Below, piece by piece: positions 51,688-60,912 of a stretch of 64,000 bases of DNA (position 1 is its first letter; every line of letters starts with the position of its first letter). A program made the position numbers and the translations under genes. The notes beneath the pieces were generated by a model. The model was given only the letters and a program-made list of their open reading frames with translations. It had not been told where the DNA came from and did no database searches. The DNA comes from Thermoplasmata archaeon (GTDB lineage: Archaea; Thermoplasmatota; Thermoplasmata; Thermoplasmatales; GCA-001856825), in assembly GCA_021797855.1 (NCBI GenBank), contig JAJZYX010000001.1, forward strand, positions 124,001-188,000, in the 5' to 3' direction.

Positions 51688-51697
51688 CCGTATACGG
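51688..51697 (+). promoter_or_regulatory. 10-bp palindrome at the predicted start of the GSA-AT-like transcript
   Basis: CCGTATACGG is perfectly symmetric and lies between an AATAATATAC TATA-like element (51660-51670) and ATG 51708, at about the transcript start near 51691. Confidence 0.4.
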
Positions 51698-51707
51698 TTG
51701 TGAAATT

Positions 51708-53084
51708 ATGCAATCTGAGGATGAAACTCATAATGATGTTATAGGAATTTCAGGAAAAGTCAAGAATTATGATACGAGGAGATCGTACAATCTTTTCAAG
51801 AAGACAAAGAAACTGATCCCATCTGGGGCTAGTTCGTTGATGAGAACGAGTTCCTGGGATGACTATCCCATTTTCATGAGTAGGGCAAAGGGAACTAGAA
51901 TGTGGGACGTGGATGGGAACGAATACATAGACTTCCTTATGGCTTTTGGACCCCTTATAAACGGGCACGCTCATGAAAAAATAACGGCTGCAGTTAGGAA
52001 ATACATAAAGAACGGAGACATATATGGTACTCCGAATGAGCTGGAATATAAACTGGCGAAAGAATTCAAGAAATTCGTTAAAACTCAAGATATGGTCATT
52101 TTTGCCTTGAGTGGAACAGATGCCACATTCAACGCACTCAGGATAGCCAGGGCAGCCACTGGAAAGGATATGATTCTTAAGTTTGAGGGGCATTATCACG
52201 GGCTGCATGATTATGGGGCAGTGTCAGTTGAAGCACCTCCACCGGTTGCGGGGTTAAAATGGTTTCCGAAATCCCTCCCCTATTCAGCGGGAATTCCACA
52301 AGGAGTTATGGATACCGTAGTTGTTTCAAACTGGAACGATCTCGAGGGTCTATCGAAGATCCTGCGGATCAGGGGGAATGAGATAGCTGCTATTATAATG
52401 GAACCCATAATGGCCAATTCTACCTTGGTGTCTCCTGAGCCCGGATATCTCAAGGGCGTAAGGGAGCTAGCAGATGAATACAATATCCTCCTCATATTTG
52501 ATGAAGTAATAACAGGATTCAGGGTGAGCGAGGGTGGAGCCCAAAAGCTTTACGGGGTAACTCCTGATCTTTCGTCCTGGGCCAAGTCCCTCAGCAACGG
52601 TTACCCGATATCTGCAATTTCAGGAAAGAAGGAATACATGGAGCTTATAGGAAATGGGGTAGGTTATGGAGGAACATATTTCGGAGTACCCATTTCCCTC
52701 ACAGCCTCAATTGCAAATCTCAAGCTCCTAGAAGCAAACGATTTCGCAGGATACAGTATGCTCGGCCGGCTGACCAGGAAGATGGCCCGCGGGATCGAGG
52801 AGATTGCAGACGATCTGGATGAGCCCATATTTGTCAATTACGAGACGGGACTTCTTACATTCGTTTTCACGGAGCAAAAGCAGATAACAAACTACAGGGA
52901 CAGCATAATCATGGATTGGAACAAATACAAGGGAGTTCAGAAGAGGATGCTGCAGAAGGGGATATACTATCACCCAGATGGCGCCGAAAGGATACCCCTA
53001 TCGATGGTGCATACCGAAGCCGATATAGATACATTCCTAACAGCACTGCGGGAATCAATTAAAGAATACAACAGAGAGAACTAA
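51708..53084 (+). CDS. Class III aminotransferase, GSA-aminomutase-like
   Basis: A 458-aa PLP enzyme. GTDATFNALRIARAATGKD (140-152), GHYHG, D265 in IFDEVITGF and PLP lysine K293 in SWAKSLSNGYP are visible. Its sequence resembles glutamate-1-semialdehyde aminomutase and related beta-amino acid aminotransferases. No heme gene is adjacent; in this catabolic context an aminotransferase acting on an omega- or beta-amino acid is more likely. It is divergent from the OppDF operon. Confidence 0.87.
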   Translation: MQSEDETHNDVIGISGKVKNYDTRRSYNLFKKTKKLIPSGASSLMRTSSWDDYPIFMSRAKGTRMWDVDGNEYIDFLMAFGPLINGHAHEKITAAVRKYIKNGDIYGTPNELEYKLAKEFKKFVKTQDMVIFALSGTDATFNALRIARAATGKDMILKFEGHYHGLHDYGAVSVEAPPPVAGLKWFPKSLPYSAGIPQGVMDTVVVSNWNDLEGLSKILRIRGNEIAAIIMEPIMANSTLVSPEPGYLKGVRELADEYNILLIFDEVITGFRVSEGGAQKLYGVTPDLSSWAKSLSNGYPISAISGKKEYMELIGNGVGYGGTYFGVPISLTASIANLKLLEANDFAGYSMLGRLTRKMARGIEEIADDLDEPIFVNYETGLLTFVFTEQKQITNYRDSIIMDWNKYKGVQKRMLQKGIYYHPDGAERIPLSMVHTEADIDTFLTALRESIKEYNREN

Positions 53085-53296
53085 ACGCCTCCGATTCAGG
53101 GAAGCCCTGCCACTTCCGGTTGATATCTCGTAGGCTTTTTGGCAATTTACAGTACTGAGCTCTTCCTCGCAATCTTCCATTGCGCAAGGTGTCATAGAGC
53201 TGCAAAGCAGACTCCGTCCTTTGAATGCATGATAATTCAAGCATATATTTTTAGAATACTACAAGAATTGAAATACTTCGTCTAAATATAATCATT

Positions 53297-54655
53297 ATGT
53301 CTGAGAAAAATTCCAAGGATGTTGTGGATGCTGGTAAAATTTGCACAGACCTGACATACGGAACTTGGAGGAGGCAGAGAGGATGGTCCCCTCTTACAGT
53401 TGTGAGCGCAAAAGAATCATATTTCACTGATTCCCTAGGGCGTAATTATCTAGATTTTTCGTCCCAGCTCATGTGTTCCAATCTCGGGCATGGGAACGAA
53501 ATGATCAGACGGGCTATAAACGACCAGCTAAGTCGTTTAGAATACGTCCAGCCTGGGTACGCTACTGAAATTAGGGCGCAGGTAGCTCTCCTTCTGAGGG
53601 ATATACTTCCACGTTCCCTAACAAAATACTTCTTTGGCTCCTCTGGAACTGAGGCAAATGAAGCAGCAATAAAGACAGTAAGAATGTTCTTTCAGAAAGA
53701 GAGGAAAACTAAGATCATTTCAAACTATAATTCATACCACGGATCCACCTCTGGGAGCATAACTCTCACGGGTGATTTCAGAAGGATTCCTGTCGACACA
53801 TACTACTCTGTACCAGGAATCGTTCATTCTATCCCTCCTTATTGCTACAGGTGTCCGCTGAATCTGAAGTTTCCAGAATGCAATCTTGCCTGCGCTGATT
53901 ACAATCAGTATCTTATCAAAAACGAAGGAAACGTAGGGGGGATGATTTTAGAGCCAGTTACAGGGACTAACGGAGTTATAGTTCCCCCCGAAGGCTATCT
54001 AAAGAGAATACGGGAAATAACCCTTGAGAATGATGTCATTCTAATCGCTGACGAAGTAATGAGTGGCTGGGGGAGGACGGGCAAGTGGTTTGCGGTTGAG
54101 AACTGGAATATCCAGCCTGATATCCTGACTACAGCCAAGGGAATTACAGCTGCGTATCTTCCCCTTTCCCTTATGGCTACCTCGGAGAGAATCGCCGATT
54201 ATTTCGAGGAGAATTACTTCGCACATGGTCACACCTATGAAGCCCATCCAGTGGCCCTGGCAGCAGCAAAGGCTGCAATAGGGGAGTACAAGGAAAAGAA
54301 CCTGATCGAGAAATCTAGAGAAATGGGTAAGAAACTCTCAGCGAGGCTTGACGAGATCAAGGAAAGACACAAATCCGTCGGGGACGTTAGGAGCATCGGA
54401 TTGTTTGGAGCAGTCGAGATAGTTAAAAACAGGGAGAGGAAGATTCCTTTCAATTCCTATGACGACAAACTGGCCGGGAAACCCCTTGTTACTGACAGGG
54501 TAGCGAGATATGCAATGGAGCATGGTGTGTACATAAATAACTGGCTAAATCACTTCATAATTGCACCTCCTCTGATAATTTCGGAAGAGGACCTGGGAAG
54601 AGGGCTGGAAGTTCTGGATGATTCCCTGAGTATATCCGACAGCGAGGTGATTTAA
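53297..54655 (+). CDS. Class III aminotransferase (omega-amino acid type)
   Basis: A 452-aa PLP enzyme with GSSGTEANEAAIK, D252 in IADEVMSGWGRTG and K281 in TTAKGITAAY. The segment CYRCPLNLKFPECNLACA has C183, C186, C195 and C199, also known in this subgroup of class III aminotransferases (taurine/omega-amino acid:pyruvate type). It is followed directly by an ALDH: the ALDH ATG abuts the stop TAA. This pairing suggests that the product aldehyde is oxidised by the neighbour. Confidence 0.87.
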   Translation: MSEKNSKDVVDAGKICTDLTYGTWRRQRGWSPLTVVSAKESYFTDSLGRNYLDFSSQLMCSNLGHGNEMIRRAINDQLSRLEYVQPGYATEIRAQVALLLRDILPRSLTKYFFGSSGTEANEAAIKTVRMFFQKERKTKIISNYNSYHGSTSGSITLTGDFRRIPVDTYYSVPGIVHSIPPYCYRCPLNLKFPECNLACADYNQYLIKNEGNVGGMILEPVTGTNGVIVPPEGYLKRIREITLENDVILIADEVMSGWGRTGKWFAVENWNIQPDILTTAKGITAAYLPLSLMATSERIADYFEENYFAHGHTYEAHPVALAAAKAAIGEYKEKNLIEKSREMGKKLSARLDEIKERHKSVGDVRSIGLFGAVEIVKNRERKIPFNSYDDKLAGKPLVTDRVARYAMEHGVYINNWLNHFIIAPPLIISEEDLGRGLEVLDDSLSISDSEVI

Positions 54656-56104
54656 ATGAAGTCTGTAATGAATTTCGTTGACGGACAATTTCTTGCAGGT
54701 AAGGGGGAGGAAAAATACGACGTATTCAACCCAGCTTTCGGAGAAAGAATAGCCTCCGTCAGGGAAGCGAGGAGAGAAGAAGTGGATCGGGCAGTAGATA
54801 TTGCCGTTGATGCCCAGACAAGGTGGCAGCGCGTACCTATTTCTGATAAAATCAAGATTCTGTTCAAGCTTGAGAACCTAATGTGGAACAATTTGGAGCA
54901 GATTGCAGAAGTCACCACCATAGAGCACGGGAAGACGTTTGAAGAATCGAAGGGGGACGTTGTGAGGGCGATCCAGAACGTTGAGTCAGCGGCAGCGTCC
55001 AGTTACCATATTATGGGAAGGAACAACAGGCAGATAGCAAATGGGATTGACGAAGAGCTTATAAGGGTGCCGCTTGGGGTGTTTGCAGTGATTTCCCCCT
55101 TCAACTTCCCCGTTATGATTCCATTCTGGTTCTTTCCTTATGCGGTGACTCTTGGGAATACAGTCATTATCAAGCCCTCGGAGAAGACGCCCATGAGCAT
55201 GGAATTTGTTATGAAACTTGTGAAGGACGCTGGATATCCTGACGGTGTCATTCAACTTGTTAATGGGGGGAGAGAAGCTGTCGACTACATCCTTGATAAC
55301 AAGAAAATTGCAGGAGTGAGTTTCGTTGGGTCCACGCCTGTAGCTGAATACGTTTACAAGAAGTGTACCTCGTCCAGAAAGAGAGTCCAGTGCGGAGCAT
55401 CGGCAAAAAACTTTGTACTTGTCATGCCCGATGCAGACCTCAAGGTAAACATCGGAAATATCATTGGGTCGTTCTATGGTAATGCCGGGGAGCGATGTCT
55501 GGCCGGATCGGTGCTTGTAACACTTCCCGACAACCATGACAAAGTACTGAAATTATTTACCAAGGTTGCATCTACACTGAAGCTGGGATATGGAATGGAT
55601 AAATCAACTGACATGGGACCCCTGATCAGGAGGGATCATCTCCAGCGGGTAGAGGGGTACATTGAAACGGCGGTGGAAGAAGGTGGGAAAGTAATTCTGG
55701 ATGGGAGAAAGATCAGACCTAAGAGGTATCCTAATGGATTCTTTCTTGGACCGACAGTTGTTGATGAAGTAACAGAGGACATGAAGGTGATGAATGAAGA
55801 GATATTCGGTCCAGTTGCTTCTGTTTATACGGCAAATTCCTTCGAAGAGGCGCTGCAAGTAATAAATTCCAGTAAATATGGCAATGCATCTTCAATCTAC
55901 ACTACTTCAGGCAAATTCGCAAAGGAATTCTCTGAAGGAGTGAGTGCTGGTAACATAGGAATAAATGTTGGAGTTGCTGCCCCAATTGCTTTCTACCCAT
56001 TTGCTGGCATGAAGGATTCGTTTTTCGGAGACCTTCACCCACAGGGGGGTGAAGACAGCACATTCTTCTTCACCGAAAGGAAGGTGATCATAACCAGGTG
56101 GTGA
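54656..56104 (+). CDS. CoA-acylating methylmalonate/malonate semialdehyde dehydrogenase-like ALDH
   Basis: An ALDH of 482 aa. VFNPAFGERIASV starts the fold; NAGERCLAGSV carries nucleophile C281. The Glu base of ordinary ALDHs is absent: the segment reads QCGASAKNFVLVMPDAD, as in the methylmalonate-semialdehyde dehydrogenase (MmsA/IolA) group, which is CoA-dependent and lacks this Glu. With the two aminotransferases, a beta-amino acid route from beta-alanine or aminoisobutyrate to acetyl- or propionyl-CoA is plausible, but the specificity is inferred. Confidence 0.87.
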   Translation: MKSVMNFVDGQFLAGKGEEKYDVFNPAFGERIASVREARREEVDRAVDIAVDAQTRWQRVPISDKIKILFKLENLMWNNLEQIAEVTTIEHGKTFEESKGDVVRAIQNVESAAASSYHIMGRNNRQIANGIDEELIRVPLGVFAVISPFNFPVMIPFWFFPYAVTLGNTVIIKPSEKTPMSMEFVMKLVKDAGYPDGVIQLVNGGREAVDYILDNKKIAGVSFVGSTPVAEYVYKKCTSSRKRVQCGASAKNFVLVMPDADLKVNIGNIIGSFYGNAGERCLAGSVLVTLPDNHDKVLKLFTKVASTLKLGYGMDKSTDMGPLIRRDHLQRVEGYIETAVEEGGKVILDGRKIRPKRYPNGFFLGPTVVDEVTEDMKVMNEEIFGPVASVYTANSFEEALQVINSSKYGNASSIYTTSGKFAKEFSEGVSAGNIGINVGVAAPIAFYPFAGMKDSFFGDLHPQGGEDSTFFFTERKVIITRW

Positions 56105-56193
56105 CCCCGTCCATCATTAAAATTTCTAACTTATCCGTATCCTTTATGGAAAATTTAGCAAATAATGCATCTATTCTGAGACATTGAGACAGC

Positions 56194-56233
56194 AAACTTT
56201 AAATTAGGTAATTCTTTGCATTGTTTGAAGTTT
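56194..56233 (+). promoter_or_regulatory. Near-perfect inverted repeat flanking the peptide-binding protein promoter
   Basis: AAACTTTAAA (56194-56203) and TTTGAAGTTT (56224-56233) pair with one G-U type mismatch across a 20-nt spacer; the first arm is the TATA-like element and the second ends 2 nt before ATG 56236. It could be an operator or a 5' hairpin. Confidence 0.35.
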
Positions 56234-56235
56234 AA

Positions 56236-58047
56236 ATGAGGCGGTCTATTATAGTGGTTATTGTAGTTGTGATTGCAGTAATACTAATTGTTTCCACTGT
56301 TGCGGTCATCGAGAAAAACAAGAAGAGCACCCCAAATACCCTTGTGGTTGAAGAAGCGGAATACCCGGACACTTTTGACCCGGCGGCCACTTTCACGACA
56401 CCAGGATGGGAGATAATGGATCAAGTGTACCAGGGATTGGTTGCACCCAATGGGACAAGTGAAACAACCTTCCTTCCAGTCCTTGCGACTAACTGGAGCG
56501 TTTCTTCCAACGGTATGAGCTACACCTTTAATCTGAGGCACAATGTGACTTTTACTAATGGGGATCCGTTTAATGCCTATGTTATGTGGTTCTCTCTCTA
56601 CAGGTCCATTCTGATGAACCAAGCCCCTGAATTTATTCTTGGACAAAACATGGCTTCTAACAACACCGCTACGAACAATACATTCAACGTCACCGCATCC
56701 ATCCTGAATTCAATAAATTACAAGGACCCCAATGCTTCCTCCCTTTCGGTTATGACAAACCCCAATCAGTCTGTTCAGGTCGTCAACGAATATCGGATCG
56801 TGCTGCATCTCGGTTATGGATATAACGGTTACATGCCATACAACGCTTTTTTGATGACTCTCACTACTCCTATGGCAATGGCGGTTGACCCGAGCGTAGT
56901 AGAGGCAAACGGAGGAGTTGTTGCAGGTTCAACTAACCAGTATATGTCAACAAACGCGATAGGAACGGGGTTCTACATGATAAGCTCAGTTGTACCTGGG
57001 CAAAGCATCACCCTTGAGGAGAACCCTCATTACTGGGGGGATAACCTCTCCTCTGCTCAGCTGAATGAGGCAATAAGCCCTCCCCACATCAAATACATCG
57101 TAATACAGTATAAGCCGACTTCCGCAATAATATCAGATCTCAAAGGAGGCAAGGCGCAGATTGCGGAAGCACCTGTTACGGATTATTCTACGCTGAAGAA
57201 TATATCAGGGATAACCGTTAAGATGCTTCCGATTCAGTTCGGCTCGTCGCAGAGTTCATTCTTCGTCTATATGGACCAGATATCAAATTATCCATTCCAG
57301 AACATAGACGTGAGAAAGGCAGTCACTTACGCCATAAATTATACGGGCATAATCAAGTCTGTTTACGGGGGTTACGCGCAGCAGTGGATTGGGCCTGTCC
57401 CACCAGGATTCCCATACTACAACCAGACTATCGCAAACCTCGCATTCTACTCCTACAATCCAGTAAAGGCTGCTGAATACCTCCATGACGCAGGTTACAG
57501 GGCAATCCTCCCCAATGGAACTATCCTACCGGGAAATCCATTTCCAAAGTTCAACTTCCTGTACGAATCCGACTCAACGTCCCAGACATCAGCCGCTCAG
57601 ATCATCGGGCAAAACCTAGCTGCAATTGGCATTAACGTCACTCTCGCAGGACTTCCCGGGAATACTTACACAGCCATAGTCTACGGCTATGCCACGAATA
57701 CCACCCAGTATCCAATAGGACTCAACTATTACACAGAAGACTATTCTGCATCGATAGATTACGTCTCTGCCCTGGCAGACGGTTATTACAACGGCACTTC
57801 AGATTATTACAATTCGACCGTCTTCAACTGGACCGTCAACGCCAGCACTTCATTCAACAATAACTCAATCATACAGAACCTCACGTATATCACAAACGCG
57901 ATGTATGAGAACTATACAATGGCCTGGCTATACGTTCCATATTTCCTGAGCATCAACGCCAACGATGTCACGGGGATGATACCCAACACGGCCGGTTCTG
58001 GGGCAGGTTACTTCATGTACTACAATACCGTGCAGTATACATCCTAG
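56236..58047 (+). CDS. Extracellular solute-binding protein family 5 (peptide ABC transporter)
   Basis: A 603-aa protein with an N-terminal hydrophobic anchor (RRSIIVVIVVVIAVILIVST, residues 2-21) then EKNKKS and the family 5 domain: LVVEEAEYPDTFDPA, FNLRHNVTFTNGDPFNA, GTGFYMISSVVPGQSI and VRKAVTYAINY are typical. It is rich in Asn, Thr and Tyr, as expected for a secreted, likely glycosylated archaeal binding protein. No lipobox Cys is seen; the helix anchors it. It starts an operon with two permeases. Confidence 0.9.
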   Translation: MRRSIIVVIVVVIAVILIVSTVAVIEKNKKSTPNTLVVEEAEYPDTFDPAATFTTPGWEIMDQVYQGLVAPNGTSETTFLPVLATNWSVSSNGMSYTFNLRHNVTFTNGDPFNAYVMWFSLYRSILMNQAPEFILGQNMASNNTATNNTFNVTASILNSINYKDPNASSLSVMTNPNQSVQVVNEYRIVLHLGYGYNGYMPYNAFLMTLTTPMAMAVDPSVVEANGGVVAGSTNQYMSTNAIGTGFYMISSVVPGQSITLEENPHYWGDNLSSAQLNEAISPPHIKYIVIQYKPTSAIISDLKGGKAQIAEAPVTDYSTLKNISGITVKMLPIQFGSSQSSFFVYMDQISNYPFQNIDVRKAVTYAINYTGIIKSVYGGYAQQWIGPVPPGFPYYNQTIANLAFYSYNPVKAAEYLHDAGYRAILPNGTILPGNPFPKFNFLYESDSTSQTSAAQIIGQNLAAIGINVTLAGLPGNTYTAIVYGYATNTTQYPIGLNYYTEDYSASIDYVSALADGYYNGTSDYYNSTVFNWTVNASTSFNNNSIIQNLTYITNAMYENYTMAWLYVPYFLSINANDVTGMIPNTAGSGAGYFMYYNTVQYTS

Positions 58048-58056
58048 GGTGATGTA

Positions 58057-59088
58057 TTGGAGGGGAGGCGGGAGTTATTATACTTCATCCTAAGAAGGAT
58101 AGGGGTATCTGTACTGGTAATTCTCGGCACTATTTTTATCGTTTTTCTTATTTCCCATTTTCTAAGCCCCGATCCTGCAGCACTCTGGGCTGGTCCAAAG
58201 GCCAGACCATCAACCATCGCATCTGTTATAAGAAGATACAGACTTAATGATCCTTTTTGGGTACAGCTGTTCTATTTCGTTAAGGATTTCTTCACAGGGA
58301 ATTTCGGTACAGACCCTATTTCAGGCCAATCTATAAGCGCTGAAATTTTTTTCTATCTTCCAAACACCATTGAACTAGTTCTTACGTCTCTGGTAATAAT
58401 CATCATAAGCGGTATCGGTCTTGGTTACATCGCGGCGGTGAACTTCGGGACACGAAAGGACGCCTTTATCAGGGTTCTCTACACAGGAGCCTGGGCATCC
58501 CCGACATTTCTCGTAAGTATTCTGGCGATAATGATATTCACATCCTACATCCCCATTTTCCCATCGGGTGGAATGTATTCCCCAATACTCAATCCGCCAA
58601 GGATTACGGGGTTCTACATACTTGATTCTCTCATAACACTTCACTTTGGGGATTTTGTGGACGAGGTCTATCACATCATTCTTCCTGCTCTTACCCTGGC
58701 TTTCCTAAACTTCGGCATAGTCACGAGGATAAGCAGGAACGGGATTCTAGGAGTGAAGTGGTTGCCTTACGTAAAATCTGCGAAGGCGAGGGGACTCAAT
58801 GAAAAGCACATAAACAGGCATCACATCCTCAGAAACGGGCTCGTAGAGAGCAATACCGTCATAGCCGTCATGTTTGGATGGCTAATGACGGGAGACGTCA
58901 TAGTCGAAGAGATTTTCGCCTGGCCCGGGATAGGTAAATTTGCATATTCCACCATTGTCAGTGACGACTACCCTGTCCTAATATTCATTGTTATAACTTT
59001 CACCATCTTGGTCATTCTGGCGAACCTCATAGCTGATATCATGTATGCCTTTCTGGACCCAAGGATTAGACTTGGTGGTGAGGAATGA
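58057..59088 (+). CDS. Peptide ABC transporter permease (OppB/DppB-type)
   Basis: A 343-aa permease with about six helices. The N-terminal segment FILRRIGVSVLVILGTIFIVFLISHF is characteristic, and the EAA-like loop YVKSAKARGLNEKHI-NRHHILRNGL before the last helices contacts the ATPase. The start is TTG 58057; an ATG in frame is absent and the TTG is followed by a conserved basic start (GRRELLYFILRR). It overlaps the next gene by 4 nt. Confidence 0.92.
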   Translation: MEGRRELLYFILRRIGVSVLVILGTIFIVFLISHFLSPDPAALWAGPKARPSTIASVIRRYRLNDPFWVQLFYFVKDFFTGNFGTDPISGQSISAEIFFYLPNTIELVLTSLVIIIISGIGLGYIAAVNFGTRKDAFIRVLYTGAWASPTFLVSILAIMIFTSYIPIFPSGGMYSPILNPPRITGFYILDSLITLHFGDFVDEVYHIILPALTLAFLNFGIVTRISRNGILGVKWLPYVKSAKARGLNEKHINRHHILRNGLVESNTVIAVMFGWLMTGDVIVEEIFAWPGIGKFAYSTIVSDDYPVLIFIVITFTILVILANLIADIMYAFLDPRIRLGGEE

Positions 59089-60011
59089 ATCCGCTGCTGA
59101 AAAGATCACTGAAGATAATCATGGGCAACAGACTTTCAGCCACTGGGTTCTTCATAATCCTCGTATTCGTGGTTATAGCTATAGCATATACCATCTTCGG
59201 GAATCATATCGTCCCCTACAACCCCCTCAAGATCAACCTCGGTGACGTAAATGCCCCACCCAGTTACTCACACTTATTTGGCACGGACCAGCTTGGAAGG
59301 GACATCTTCTCCAGGGTCATCGCTGCCATACCGATAGACATTGGGCTTTCGATTTTCATCGTGCTGGTTTCTGCAATCCTTGGCCTCTTTCTGGGAACAA
59401 TCGCAGGGTATTTCAGAGGGATATTCGAGGAAATAATAATGAGGCTGACCGACCTCTTCTTCGCATTCCCTCCACTGGTAATGTCCCTGGCCATAGCTGC
59501 CACGCTGGGGCATAGCTTGATAAATGCCGCGTTCTCCGTTATATTTGTCTGGTGGCCGCCATACGTGAGACTGGTAAGGAGCAGCACATTGCAGGTATCC
59601 TCCAGCGATTTTATAACCATGTATAAAGTGCTGAACACAAAATTCTCCAAGATACTCTTCAAAGGGATACTCCCTAATATCATGACTACCCTGCTAGTAT
59701 ATGCGACTATGGACGTTGGCACTGCCATGCTAACCCTGTCCACGTTAGGCTTCCTAAACATAGGCATCCCTGTATATCAGCCTGAGCTTGGCATAATGTC
59801 CTCTGTTCTCACCACAAACCTGTACCTTGATCCTCTGGAGGGCCTAATCCCTGCGGTATTCCTATTCGTGATGGTCATGGGGTTCAGTCTGATGGGTGAG
59901 GGGATGGCTGAAGTAATAGACCCCAACATAAGGTCTCACCTGTTTTCAAGGAGGAGGAGGCTTGAAGAGATGAAGAAAGCCGCAGAAAACAGAGCAAAAG
60001 CAACGAATTAG
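59085..60011 (+). CDS. Peptide ABC transporter permease (OppC/DppC-type)
   Basis: A 308-aa permease. GTDQLGRDIFSRVIAA at about residue 68 is the hallmark of the OppC/DppC family; the EAA loop lies in the FITMYKVLNTKFSKILFKGILPN segment. About six helices. ATG 59085 overlaps the upstream permease, and the last 4 nt overlap the signal peptidase gene on the opposite strand. With the binding protein it needs the OppDF ATPases from the operon at 48.4-50.4 kb. Confidence 0.92.
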   Translation: MNPLLKRSLKIIMGNRLSATGFFIILVFVVIAIAYTIFGNHIVPYNPLKINLGDVNAPPSYSHLFGTDQLGRDIFSRVIAAIPIDIGLSIFIVLVSAILGLFLGTIAGYFRGIFEEIIMRLTDLFFAFPPLVMSLAIAATLGHSLINAAFSVIFVWWPPYVRLVRSSTLQVSSSDFITMYKVLNTKFSKILFKGILPNIMTTLLVYATMDVGTAMLTLSTLGFLNIGIPVYQPELGIMSSVLTTNLYLDPLEGLIPAVFLFVMVMGFSLMGEGMAEVIDPNIRSHLFSRRRRLEEMKKAAENRAKATN

Positions 60012-60799
60012 ATTTCAGATTTCCCTCTCTTCTTTCTGACTACCTGAGAAGGTATTGGCGCCAGTACTAGTATAACTACTAGGACAATGATTAGAACCAT
60101 CACTTCGTTGCTTGTTTCAGGGATGTAGCCCCTGTCTTTCGTACCCCAGACCTTCAGTACCCCAATGATTGGCAGGTATCCTATCGCATAACCTACGACC
60201 TGTGACTGGTTTACGAGGCTATTGTCTATGCCTGTATTCTGGTCAGCAGCCATAGTGAAATTCCCGGATGAACCCAGATCCGCAAAATTGTGATCTCCCA
60301 TCGTCACAAATCCGGTCGTCCCTTCATACTGGGAGAGATCCACTATAAGGTTCTTGTGCGTGTATCCAACGTCATAAATGTAGACGTCCGGCCCCCTGAT
60401 CGTCAGCCAAGCTGGATTATCGTTCCCATATAGGATCGGGCTTGACCCATTCCACCCTTCAACGTAGAACATAGCCCTATGAATGACCAGTTCCCCAAGA
60501 AGGAAGTTCCGGTACACTATGACATTTCCATAATCACCGTAAGTCTTTGGCCCGCCATCTTCCCTGGCAACCAGATAAGTCTGGATGTCCTCAAAGGAGT
60601 TTGCCTTCTTCACTGCCACAATATCCCCTGTGTTTATGACCCCAAACACGAAGTTGTTCCCGTGCTGCATTGAACTTGATTCCACAATCACAGCAGGAGG
60701 CCAGTTTCCAGTATAGAAAAATAGCGAGGAGAATATTATCACTATAACTAAAGCTACAGCCACTAAACTTAATACCTCTCCTCTCACCGCAGGACTCAC
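60008..60799 (-). CDS. Signal peptidase I, archaeal (S26B)
   Basis: A 263-aa membrane peptidase with an N-terminal helix (about 9-28) and a second helix near the C-terminus (about 231-252). Archaeal-type residues are S43 in ESSSMQHG, H107 in LVIHRAM and D169 in TMGDHNFADLG, the Ser/His/Asp set that replaces the bacterial Ser/Lys dyad. It removes signal peptides from secreted proteins and may process the neighbouring binding protein. Start GTG 60799. It converges with the OppC gene. Confidence 0.9.
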   Translation of the reverse strand: MSPAVRGEVLSLVAVALVIVIIFSSLFFYTGNWPPAVIVESSSMQHGNNFVFGVINTGDIVAVKKANSFEDIQTYLVAREDGGPKTYGDYGNVIVYRNFLLGELVIHRAMFYVEGWNGSSPILYGNDNPAWLTIRGPDVYIYDVGYTHKNLIVDLSQYEGTTGFVTMGDHNFADLGSSGNFTMAADQNTGIDNSLVNQSQVVGYAIGYLPIIGVLKVWGTKDRGYIPETSNEVMVLIIVLVVILVLAPIPSQVVRKKRGKSEI

Positions 60800-60868
60800 T
60801 TTTGGCTTAAACGAAAGATGATTAAATCATTTGCTGTGGATATGAGTGGTGAGGCGATGGAAAAAGTT

Positions 60869-60889
60869 CAATAAGATAATATTTTATTG
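60869..60889 (+). promoter_or_regulatory. 21-bp near-perfect palindrome over an Lrp promoter
   Basis: CAATAAGATAATATTTTATTG has 9 of 10 base pairs matching around its centre at 60879. It lies 24-44 nt before ATG 60913, over the TATA element region, and so is a candidate autoregulatory operator of the following Lrp-type gene. Confidence 0.5.
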
Positions 60890-60912
60890 GTTATCGTTAT
60901 ATTGAGGCGACG

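Noticed and set aside
53055-53244. Two short minus-strand frames in the spacer before the omega-aminotransferase
   Set aside because: They overlap each other in different phases and have no promoter or motif.
54986-55537. 183-aa minus-strand frame inside the MMSDH-like gene
   Set aside because: The plus-strand ALDH has all motifs; the antisense frame resembles nothing and has no start signals.
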